From Amphimedon queenslandica (lineage: Eukaryota > Porifera > Demospongiae > Haplosclerida > Niphatidae), in the NCBI RefSeq assembly GCF_000090795.2, contig NW_003546363.1, positions 117,889 through 181,888 of the forward strand: a DNA stretch of 64,000 bases. Reading direction: 5' to 3'. Both the position numbers and the translations under genes were made by a program. The number at the start of each line of letters is the position of its first letter. Position 1 is the stretch's first letter. The notes under the pieces are model-generated. The model worked only from the letters and a program-made list of their open reading frames with translations. It ran no database searches and was not told the DNA's origin. Below are positions 34,574 through 56,280 of the stretch, one piece after another.

Positions 34574-34689
34574 ATAGACTGTGATTGAGCACAGTTCTAA
34601 ATTAATGAATGCTGTCTATGAAGAGCAGTCATTTTACTGTTTATGGTTTGCTGAAAATCAAAGTGTAGCAAAATAGACTATACATTTGA

Positions 34690-34803
34690 ACATAAAAGTA
34701 TAAATGCTCCTTATAAAAGTATAAAAAGTATAGATGCTCCTCGTAAAAGTATAAAAAGTATAGATGCTCCTCGTAAAAGTATAAAAAGTATAGATGCTCC
34801 TTA
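34690..34803. repeat. Short tandem repeat of about 32 bp
   Basis: AAAAGTATAAAAAGTATAGA followed by TGCTCCTCG or TGCTCCTTA recurs three to four times. There are no spacers between copies, so it is a plain minisatellite upstream of the GST 8 promoter. Confidence 0.8.
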
Positions 34804-34894
34804 TCATAGAGACCATTTGTTCAGCATTGGGTATGCCCCTGCTAACTAGGTTTATAGATTACATGCAGCAAATCTGGCTGTATACATGCAGCAG

Positions 34895-34928
34895 TTATTA
34901 AGGCTATAAAAATATCTCGTGGTCTCGT
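34895..34928 (+). promoter_or_regulatory. GST 8 promoter module, now 527 bases from its start codon
   Basis: TTATTAAGGCTATAAAAATA and TCTCGTGGTCTCGTG are the same as at GST 7. The TATA box at 34904 is 527 bases from the ATG at 35431. Removing the inserted element (447 bases) and one 8-bp target copy would leave 72, close to the 68 of GST 7. Confidence 0.7.
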
Positions 34929-34954
34929 GTAAAATAAGAAACTGTCGGAAACTG

Positions 34955-35401
34955 TAGTCTCGCGTAGCCAGACCACACCCTCCGTGCCTCCGGGAGGGTC
35001 TGGTCAACTGAGCATTCCTTCTTCGTTCTGCTTCACCCAAAACTGGGTGAACCGGATGCGGTTACACGTGGTCAACTGACGTAATGTCGGTCCGTATACG
35101 TACACGCACACTATCGGTATCCCACGTGAAAGTCATGGTTGCTGCTTGCTTTCTTTGTGGCGAGGAGATCGAGAGCAGGACTCAAAAGGCGAAGAAGCTC
35201 CTCTTATTTGACAGAGCAGGAAAGAAATACTTGACTGTATAAATGANNNNNNNNNNGTATACGGGTCGACATTACGTCAGTTGACCACGTGTAACCGCAT
35301 CCGGTTCACCCAGTTTTGGGTGAAGCAGAACGAAGAAGGAATGCTCAGTTGACCAGACCCTCCCGGAGGCACGGAGGGTGTGGTCTGGCTACGCGAGACT
35401 A
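34955..35401. mobile_element. DNA element with long inverted ends, 8-bp target duplication, internal gap
   Basis: The ends are TAGTCTCGCGTAGCCAGACC and its exact inverse. The inverted match extends inward for about 150 bases on each side (through CGGATGCGGTTACACGTGG and its complement). GGAAACTG flanks both sides (34947-34954 and 35402-35409). The centre has a short frame, MVAACFLCGEEIESRTQKAK, with a CxxC pair that could be a fragment of a zinc-finger transposase. Ten Ns at 35247-35256 mean the true interior may be longer; the arms may have collapsed the assembly. An 8-bp duplication fits hAT or P superfamilies. Confidence 0.88.
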
Positions 35402-35430
35402 GGAAACTGTACTCGTTTTTTCAGAAAGAC

Positions 35431-36036
35431 ATGGCTACCTATAAGCTTTTCTATTTCCCAGCTCGAGGAGCAGGAGAGCCAGTGAGACTCTTATTCGCAC
35501 ACAAGGAGATCAAGTATGAGGACATTCGCCTAGCAGGAGAAGACTGGCAGAAGGAGAAGCCAAACACGCCATTTGGAGTCATGCCAGTCCTGGAAGAAGA
35601 TGGAAAGAAGCTTGGAGGCAGTGCTGTAATCCTCCGATATTTGGGAGAGAAGTATGGCTTGGCTGGGTCTAATGCATGGGACAATGCCCATCTAGCTAAC
35701 ATATCCGACTTCATAACGGATTTTACCAGAGAGATGACCAAAGTCCACTATGAAAAAGATGAGACAAGAAAGCAAGAGCTCCAGAAACGTTTCACTGAGG
35801 AAGTAATTCCAAAAACTTTTGGAAAGCTGAATGAATTGACAGCCGCCACTGGGTATCTTTGCTGTGGTCGTCTGACATGGCCTGATCTCCAGCTCTATTC
35901 TATTCTGGATTATGTCATAAAGGGACATCCAGAAGTGCTTTCAAATTTCCCTGGACTTGCTAGTCTGAGGAAGAACATTGAAGGTGATGCCAACATGAGC
36001 AAGTGGATAAAGGAACGACCAGAGACTGAGTATTAA
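35431..36036 (+). CDS. Sigma-class glutathione S-transferase, GST 8
   Basis: 201 residues in one exon, starting MATYKLFYFPARGAGEPVRL, nearly the same as GST 6 in the first 90 residues. The helical half differs: DFITDFTREMTKVHYE, VIPKTFGKLNELTA, LYSILDYVIKGHP and MSKWIKERPETEY. The start is the ATG shared by the family, not the upstream in-frame extension, which reads through the inserted element. The gene is intact, but its promoter module lies beyond that element. Confidence 0.93.
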   Translation: MATYKLFYFPARGAGEPVRLLFAHKEIKYEDIRLAGEDWQKEKPNTPFGVMPVLEEDGKKLGGSAVILRYLGEKYGLAGSNAWDNAHLANISDFITDFTREMTKVHYEKDETRKQELQKRFTEEVIPKTFGKLNELTAATGYLCCGRLTWPDLQLYSILDYVIKGHPEVLSNFPGLASLRKNIEGDANMSKWIKERPETEY

Positions 36037-36136
36037 TTTTGCATGTTTGCTGCTAAATGAACCAAGACTCTATTAGTGACTATTAATTTACAATTATAAA
36101 TAGTAGCGAAAAATATTAAAAATATTATATTGATTT

Positions 36137-36819
36137 CTAAGGTGCTCCTTTATCTTCATTGAGCCATTTGCACTCCTTGTTGGCTTTCCATTGGCCCTCA
36201 CCATCTTCATACACCTCCTACAAACCAAATGAGTGCATATACATGAAGCCATACAAATGATATACCACCATCAATACACAGGCTAAGGCTAAGGCTATAT
36301 AAGGCTAAAATAAATAACCATTGATAAGAATGTGGTTTATATAGGAACTACAAGTACATGTTATATGAAAAGCAACAATAACACTTGTACTACAAAACAC
36401 AAATACTGGACATACCTTCTTCCATATTGTAGTAGATGCCTTAATGGCGTCAATGACATAAGATACAGCTGAAATGGCATCATGACGATGTTCTGAAGAG
36501 ATGGCAACCATGACACTGGGTTGACCAACAGGGACTTCACTGTAAAAGAAAGGATTGTGAGAGACTACTATAGCAATGCCTACCCTATCCTATGAACAGC
36601 AGCCATCTTACATAGGGACCATTTCAAACGAGCATCATTACATATTTCTTGCAATTGTTTAACAGCCATTGCTGTGTAGGCCTCATACTCTAGTTTTAGC
36701 ACCTTTTTCCCTATTTAAGACACACAATAGAATTGTCTTTAGTGCGACAAGGAGAATTACCATTGAAATGATTCCGTGTGGTGCCTTCAATAAAAGTGAA
36801 AAGAGAGAGGGAAAGGGAG

Positions 36820-36864
<45 letters not shown>

Positions 36865-36999
36865 AGAGCTTATATTGTATAACCAAACTATTTTATCCTA
36901 CCAATGAAGATAGATATAGCCCCAGCAGTATTATCACTCACATACGAGCGTACTTTGCTCTCATCCAGTGGTTCGGGTGTAATTAATACCAAATCAACA
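36137..36999 (-). CDS. MOCS2: Molybdopterin synthase catalytic subunit MOCS2B (MoaE)
   Basis: MoaE carries the active site that converts precursor Z (cPMP) to molybdopterin using sulfur from MoaD. Exons on the reverse strand encode VDLVLITPEPLDESKVRSYV and SDNTAGAISIFIGTTRNHFN, then GKKVLKLEYEAYTAMAVKQL. The penultimate exon (36539-36416) gives VPVGQPSVMVAISSEHRHDA and IKASTTIWKK. The last exon (36217-36137) gives EVYEDGEGQWKANKECKWLN and a TAG. These match human MOCS2B (FVGTTRNNFEGKKV, LKAKVPIWKKEIYEE, NKECFWA) with the active-site Lys retained in IWKK. The 5' start is unresolved: the exon ending at 36999 opens in mid-codon and I could not find an in-frame ATG through the adjoining MOCS2A exon. 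Confidence 0.88.
36829..36861. repeat. (GA)n microsatellite in a MOCS2B intron
   Basis: About 30 bases of pure GA lie between the exons encoding AISIFI and GTTRNHFN. It produces Ser-Leu and Arg-Glu open frames that are not genes. Confidence 0.9.
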
Positions 37000-37262
37000 C
37001 TGAAAGATAAACAAATGCACTGTCAAAAAATAAATAACTTCTAATAAAAAATGAAGGGGAGTATCTGATCACAAATTTAAGACACATGCATAAGTATTAA
37101 ATTTTGGGAATTTAAAAATTTTTTCCCAGTAAATTTGCCAGAAAAATTAATCTATCTCGAGAAATTAAATTAATTTTTTCCTGGTAAATTTGCCAGAAAA
37201 ATTAACTTTTCCCGGGAAATTTTAATCATGAAATAAATAAAAAATAAATGACCATTTATTAC

Positions 37263-37648
37263 TCATCCTCCTGATATTGGTGGTATGACTGCTATCTCAT
37301 CGCCTTCAGACAAGGACAGATTATCAGTGAGTGAGATGTAGGAGAGATTAACGGAAAGAATAAGATTGTCTTTGATCAAACCCAACCTATAGTGACAACA
37401 AGAAACAAATAACAACAATAATAATAATAACGGTAATAATGACAAAATAATTATTATTAATAACATACTCTGGGTGGGCGTTGACAATGGCTTCTAGTAA
37501 AGCTCGTCCTGTCGTTAGAGATGGAGTGGTGAGCTGAGTTTGACTGCAACCTGTAAGCTCACGACTTTTAGCAAAAAAAAGTACCTGCAAAAACACAATA
37601 ATAAACTTAATATTTCAGAAAATCCGCCATTACTTGCACTGTCACCAT
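37263..37648 (-). CDS. MOCS2: Molybdopterin synthase sulfur carrier MOCS2A (MoaD)
   Basis: MoaD is a ubiquitin-like carrier whose C-terminal Gly-Gly is thiocarboxylated and delivers sulfur to MoaE. Exon 1 gives MVTVQ (ATG at 37648). Exon 2 continues VLFFAKSRELTGCSQTQLTT and ALLEAIVNAHPE. Exon 3 gives LGLIKDNLILSVNLSYISL and EGDEIAVIPPISGG, ending exactly in the required Gly-Gly. It lies immediately upstream of the MOCS2B exons on the same strand; in animals the two subunits come from one bicistronic gene, so this is probably the same locus. The TGA is followed directly by a GTAATA donor-like sequence. The start is 82 bases from the divergent RNF126-like gene. Confidence 0.9.
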
Positions 37649-37730
37649 TAGAAAATCAGAAATGAATGCGTGGGTGGATCATAACTCCCACACACGCTTG
37701 GGCTAATTGAAGGGCGTGGCCGTGAACAAA

Positions 37731-38279
37731 ATGGCGGCTAACGAACCTTTTCAAAAGAGCTTCAGATTTTTCTGCTATACCTGTGATAACCAGTTTCTGT
37801 CCGATGTAAGTTTTGCTAATGTACATACAAAGCGTTTGAGATGATTTTGACAGACTGCCAAGTGTCCACAATGCGAGGAAGAGTTTGTAGAGCAACTTGA
37901 AGAAGTCATAGAAGAAGAAGATGAAAGGTGATACATGTAACATGTACTCTTGTTTATCCCTCTCTTTCTCAGACCTCCCTCTCCTCCCCCTTCTCCTCCT
38001 CACCGGGGACTTGTCCGACCTCGTAATACACAACAAGTAAACACAAACAACAACAACAAAATAATAACACAATTTTTAATTTTATGTACGTGTACAGTCA
38101 CCACACAGGCATAGACACAGAAATCGTTCACCTCCTATGGAGCAAAGACCAAGACAAAGGGACCAATTAGGAGAGTGAGTCCTTTGCTATGTGGCAAGTA
38201 TTTCATTATTTTATTCTTTTAGAATGTTAGGGCAGTATTTAGTACAACTTATAGCAGCGAGAGGTGGGTGGAACTATTG

Positions 38280-38312
<33 letters not shown>

Positions 38313-39017
38313 GTTTTGTTTTTTAGAACAATTGGAGGATTCTGAAAATTATACTTTACCCGTGATACCTCCCCCGCCACAATTCCTGTGAGAGACTGTA
38401 TATAATTTTGTGATTATTTTTAAATGTTTTTCTTTTCCTTTTAGTGAGTTGATGTTTAGAAGCAGACGCTCTGAGCCATCAGCACCAAGGACTGGCGTGG
38501 CTGGCCCAGGTGCTCTAGAACTAGTCATTACTGGAGTAAGACAAGATGAAGAGAGAGGGATATCATTATAAAAATTTTTATATTCTTTTTAGCTGCTGGA
38601 ACAATTAAGTAATTCTGGTGGGCCCCCTCCAGCGGACGAAACAAAAATAATGCAATTACCAACCTCAAATATCACTCAGGAACAAGTTAATGGAGGTACA
38701 GCTCATGTATATCATCACGTGATCTGTAGTCATGTGACTGTTCGTTATCTCTAGAGTCAGAATGCTCCATATGTAAAGAAACATTTGTCCTTAACGATGA
38801 ATATAAGGAACTTCCTTGCACGCATATATTTCACAGTCACTGTATTGTGGCCTGGTTAAAACTGGTAAGGCTTAACTTAAAAATTTTTCTCTTATTTGCT
38901 TCATTTTTTGACTCTAACTCTCTCTTTCCTTCTCCCTCCTCTCTCTCTCGTCCTCTTTAGCGTGGTACGTGTCCTACTTGTAGGTATAACTTAAATAAAG
39001 GTCAACGTGACAGCTAG
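37731..39017 (+). CDS. RNF126: RNF126/RNF115-type RING-H2 E3 ubiquitin ligase
   Basis: RNF126 and RNF115 pair an N-terminal ubiquitin/client-binding zinc finger with a C-terminal RING and act in BAG6-linked quality control. Exon 1 starts MAANEPFQKSFRFFCYTCDN and exon 2 continues TAKCPQCEEEFVEQLEEV, giving the C-x2-C pairs of that finger. Later exons hold RRHRHRNRSPP-like basic sequence, then MLGQYLVQLIAAR. The last exons give SECSICKETFVLNDEYKELP, CTHIFHSHCIVAWLK and GTCPTCRYNLNKGQRDS, a full RING-H2. The stop ends at 39017. Six or seven introns, one with a (TTA)n run at about 38281. I cannot say which of the two vertebrate paralogues is closer. Confidence 0.85.
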
Positions 39018-39439
39018 TGTTTTTATTTTAATCATACCTTACTAGAATGAACTTATTATCGATATTTCATTATTTTAAATTAAAATAACATACAATAATT
39101 ATTATCATAATAATGTGCCAATTATATATTTTATTTTATTGTGAAGAACACGTGAAGAGGAGGTGCATGTAAGGGGCCTGGTAATATTCATCGATAAAAT
39201 GAAGTGTTTAACCTTTATATGATACAGAAAATTTTATTATTATTAATTATTGTCAGTGAAAATAATCATAATAAACTTTTAATAATAATAATAATAATAA
39301 TAATAATGAATATATTTTTTACCAGCTTTTGGAAAAAGTGGAGGGAGAGAGAGAGAGAGGGGGAGTAAGATGTACAGAAGAAAGTGAATTTAAATGTAAA
39401 ATACACGATAAATGACAGTTACATGTAAAAATGATATCG
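39018..39439. other. AT-rich spacer between convergent genes
   Basis: This 420-base stretch separates the stop of the RNF126-like gene from the stop of the RhoGEF gene on the other strand. It has an (AAT)n run at about 39280-39307 and otherwise AT-rich sequence suited to two 3' UTRs. I see no gene. Confidence 0.7.
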
Positions 39440-51852
<12,413 letters not shown>

Positions 51853-52591
51853 GATGCTAACTGGAGGAATCTTATCTCATCTCTAGCAAAAGAGAGAGAG
51901 AGGGGGGAAGGATGTTCGGTGAAAAGAAAAGCGATTTGGCACTGTTCTGGTGTCCTTAATTAATAGCCAATTCTTCCTAGTTGATTCCTATGCACTATCA
52001 AGTATGACTGACTCCAAAAGTTTCTATATCTTTCTTTCTAAGTTGTTCTTTCCCACTATCTTCACTTTATCTCCTTTTCGCTTCTCTTGTTAACAAAATT
52101 TCCACGCCTGCTGTTTTCAGGATATTTTTAGTATAAGGCCGGATCCAGCCACACCCATAATCAAATCGCTATAATGAATTTGTGCATCCCCGTACACTAA
52201 CAAAGTCTTAATCCATGATTAAAAAAACAAGGCTTTCTGTCTTTTCTTTAGTTTTCTAATCTTCTCGGATTTCTCTACAAAATTTTACTTAAACCATAGC
52301 TCTACATGTTATTGCAAACCATGGCATGTGTTTATTCTTTTAGTATTCACCTCATTAATTTCTACTTCCTTGTAAACTAAGATACGGTTAATTCCCCCAG
52401 ACACACATTCACCATACGCCAGCTAAGGAATAATGAAAGCTCCACCTGTCTACTTATAAAGCTTTACCATCTGCTGCTCCTTTATAAATGCATGCATACT
52501 TGCATAGCTACTATAACGCATAGGTTTCTGCAATATCAGCCACACCCAATCATTGCACAAAAACTTAACTTCCACGACCACGTGACATAAA
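51853..52591. other. Intergenic region between divergent RhoGEF and RPUSD2 genes
   Basis: This 740-base stretch should hold both promoters and the untranslated leaders. It has a GA run near 51890 and a CACGTGAC E-box-like motif at about 52579, shortly before the RPUSD2 start. No gene is visible. Confidence 0.5.
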
Positions 52592-55500
52592 ATGACCTAT
52601 GCGTTCGCCAATGGGTACAGAATCGTTACGCCATACATTCATAAAGCTATGCTGAGAGTGCAGCCAGAATGGCACGGGAAACCGCTACAAGACGTAAGAG
52701 CTGAATGAACGTACAGTTGGGATACATTGCTCAGGAAACGAGCTGTTTACTATCAATACTGTGTGTCTAATTGAATCAGATTGAGCTGCCCAACCCACTA
52801 CTTATAATAATGTCATTATTTTCTTATCAATTTGTAATTCTACTCCTTCCAATGCTGACTATCAAATTTCATCCTCATACTATTAATCGTGATCTACCAT
52901 CGTCACACTATTGTAATAATTTCATTAAAACTTCAATTATTTTATTATTATTATTCTGTTATCCTAGTACATTGGCCATTTCCATTTCCATCCTCCTGTG
53001 AAAATAGACAGTGGGCGTCTACTTGTGTCGGGAGAGAAAGCAACTCCTGCTCGCATACTAAAGCAATCAGACATAATTTCATATACATTTCATTTCCATG
53101 AACCAGAGGTATATCAACTCATGCAACCTTTGTCTAATGCATGACAACAAATCCTTCCCCTTTGATATTAATATTACACCGTCCACATGTACATGTATAA
53201 CTTCACGTTACCGTTACTCCTTAAGAAACTCTACCTCTTCTTGCAATAATAGCTACCATTTTGTAATAATTATTTTTTTCATTTTGTTAGGTTTTATCTG
53301 ATCCAGTCAATGTAATTGATATAACTGATGACCTAGTAGCAGTCAATAAACCAGCTTCTATACCGGTACATCCAGTCAGCTCTTTTAGGGTGAATAATGC
53401 ATGCATGCATGTACATAATAATGTACACAGTGTATTGAATTGATAATAGTGGAAATAGTGAATTATTTTATGTAAGTGCCTTTGTGTGTAATATATATTC
53501 ATTATACTAACAATGGTAATTCATTTGTCTTTGTTGGTGTGTGCATGTTTTGGGTGGGAGTTGTCCCAGTGTTGAAAAACAACACATTTACTGTTGAAAT
53601 TAGATCATTATGAATGAATTAGGGAGGTAGGGAGGTACAATACACAGCTGCAAACTGACCCCTCAATTCGAATCAATACCACCACACAAGTGACACAACA
53701 ATCAGACACAACAGATATAAGAATAAGCTCATTTTAGAGTTTAGTGATTAGATATTGTAGCTTTTGGCTGTCAGGGTAATAGGACAGGAAGTGCATGCAC
53801 TTAAAAGTTTTTATCTATACAAAGCCACTCGGCAAATAATCCATGATGGTCGATATAGTTTTTATATACTATAGTAGCTATTATTAAACATGTACATCAA
53901 ATAGAAGTCTGAAGTTTTAGATAATTATTTTAATCATCACAATACGTTCTTTTGTCTTCAAACAGAAGAACACTGTTCTTAAAATATTAGAGCATGACCG
54001 ACCTCATCTTTTTGACGAGTTAGGAGGGGAAAGACTAAGGACGCTTCACAGGTAAGGAGAGGGCAAAGAGAAACGACTGATAAAACCAGTTTTAAAACAG
54101 GTTGGACAGGCCTGTGTCTGGTGTTCTGATATTCGGAAGAAACAAAAAGTCGGCCACACTCTTTACTGAAGGATTGAAGAGCAGGGCTATAAAGAAAGAA
54201 TATGTAGCTAAAGTCAAAGTAATGTACATGTACATACATCAAGTGTTTTCTCTCTCCCTCATTTTTCTTCCTTTTATTATTTTCTTTTCATCATACAGGG
54301 CATATTCCCTCTTGGTGTCATTAAACTTGACCAATGTTTAAATAGACAGAGCCAATTTCCTTTGAGATATCAAGCAGATGAAAAAGGTGATCCAAAGAGC
54401 CCTAATCATTTGATAGTCATAATAAATCATTTACATTTTACACCACACATTCAGACATGTACATGTACATGTACATGCACATTCGTATACATGTACATGT
54501 ATTCATTGCTTTGATACATGATATCAATACTTATCCTGTGTAAAGTGATTGTAAGGGGTAGACTATGGACTTTTCCAGACTATCAGGAGACATGTGATTT
54601 ATTTGAATTACATAAGCAGCTGCTTTTAAGGATATGAGTCACAGCTAGACTGCATAGCGGTCATTCCTTTGTCATATAAAGTGTCTTGTTTGAGACGAGT
54701 TGCATGTACATATACATGTTCTCTTCAAGCCTCATTTAGTAAATTACCTTAGTGCAATATTAATACACATGTGATGACTCAATGCATTATTAGAATATTA
54801 GTAAACATAATCATACAAGACTACATAGTCTATGACATAATCCTTTGATTCTTAGTCACACTGTAGTGAGGCACAGTATGTAGGATATTTCATCATCATT
54901 ATGTACTTGTACATGTAATAGTACATGTATTGCACAATGTACATGTAGTCATTCATTACTGGGTATATCCATATGCTGGGTTTCCCCACAAAGCATGCTA
55001 AGTGAGCTAAACAGCATGAGCTTCATGAGCTGACAAGCACTACAATACAGTACATGGCATTTGGAGCAACTTTTAAAATTCGTAAAAAATTCAAATTTGA
55101 TCGGAATGAGCTCAAACTTTCTACACAGCATAAAAATAAGTATATGCATTAGAAAAAATTATAAAAATGAAGAATTCTCTCCTAGTCATTTTTGGCAAAA
55201 TTTGGCCAAAGACCCTGTACTATAGTACAGGGACTTTGGCCCAATTTTTGAGTAACTTTAAAAATTCATAAAAAATTTAATTTTGATCGGAATCAGCTCA
55301 AACTTGCTACACAACACAAGAACATGTATAATTATGTATCAAAAAATATTACAAAAATGAAGAATTCTCTCCTTTTCAATTTTGGCGAAATTTGGCTCGA
55401 GACCCTTACTATAGTACAGGGACTTTGGCTCGATTTTTGAGCAACTTTAAAAATCCACAAAAAATCAAGATTTGATCGGAATGAGCTCAAACTTTTCTAC

Positions 55501-56269
55501 ACAACATAAAACATGTATATGTATCAGAAAATGTAATAAGAATGCTATCCTTCCTATCTTGATAAAAAATATTTTGAGCAACTTTAACAAGAAGCTAAAC
55601 GCCATGCTAAATTCTGTGAGAAACCCTGCCTTACTGTATATTCTCTCCTACATACATGTACATGTATTTTCTTACAGGTAAGGAAGCAATAACTCTATTT
55701 GAGAGGGTCTCAATCAATGAAGAAGAGGATTATTCTATAGTGTCATGTCAGCCTGTTACCGGAGTCACTCATCAGATAAGGGCTCACCTACAGTATCTTG
55801 GTACGACCATTGTCACATGTCAGTCACATGTTCTCATCCTTTCATAGGATACCCAATTGTGAATGACATTAAGTACGGTGGTCATAGTGAAAAGTAAAGG
55901 GACAACTACTTCACACAATTATTATTGTACATTTACATGTGCTGTAGATCTTTGCCAGTTTTACCGAAAATCGACTATACTCAAGTTACTGATGCCCAAA
56001 CCTATTTTGACTGGTGTGAAAATTGTCAATTAGGAAGGAGAGACACTTCTCATTATCCCATTGAAGATCTCGTGACTTTCTCAATATATCTTCATGCAAT
56101 GCGGTATGCGTTGTGCTGCTCTGGATGGGCGTGGTCGTTTTGTGCCCCGCCCCCAAAATGGCTGAACGAAAATGAAGTTGAAAAAATATTTTATAAGATG
56201 AACTTTAAAGATAGAGATTATGCCGATAATAATATTAATATCAATAATAATAATAATAATAATTTTTAA
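52592..56269 (+). CDS. RPUSD2: RPUSD2-type RNA pseudouridine synthase (RluA family)
   Basis: RluA-family enzymes convert uridine to pseudouridine in RNA. Exon 1 starts [20 protein letters not shown] and goes on to [13 protein letters not shown], resembling the YFENGLRKVRPYYFDFKTYC part of RPUSD2. A later exon gives [20 protein letters not shown], then [20 protein letters not shown]. Then [11 protein letters not shown] joins [14 protein letters not shown] across an intron, forming HRLDRPVSG with the catalytic Asp. After that come [16 protein letters not shown] and [20 protein letters not shown], the conserved RluA motif III. The C-terminus [10 protein letters not shown]...YLHAMRY...PPPKWLNE matches the RPUSD2-specific tail. 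The last residues are poly-Asn from a microsatellite. One small exon between 52694 and 53008 is unresolved. Confidence 0.85.
54978..55626 (+). mobile_element. Complete-looking copy of the 186-bp repeat element with short inverted ends
   Basis: The left end GGGTTTCCCCACA (54978) is inverted at the right as TGTGAGAAACCC (55626). After a unique left block (GCATGCTAAGTGAGCTAAAC and the following 60 bases) come about three 186-bp monomers with palindromes near 55214 and 55404 (the second damaged). The right block contains AGCTAAACGCCATGCTAAAT, whose inverse resembles the left GCATGCTAAGTGAGC block. It lies within an RPUSD2 intron. No transposase, and no clear target duplication. Confidence 0.7.
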
Positions 56270-56280
56270 ATTGCTATTTA

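Noticed and set aside
25394-35741. Antisense frames of 60-130 residues opposite the GST genes
   Set aside because: They recur at the same place in each copy because the sense genes are conserved; none has its own promoter or family match.
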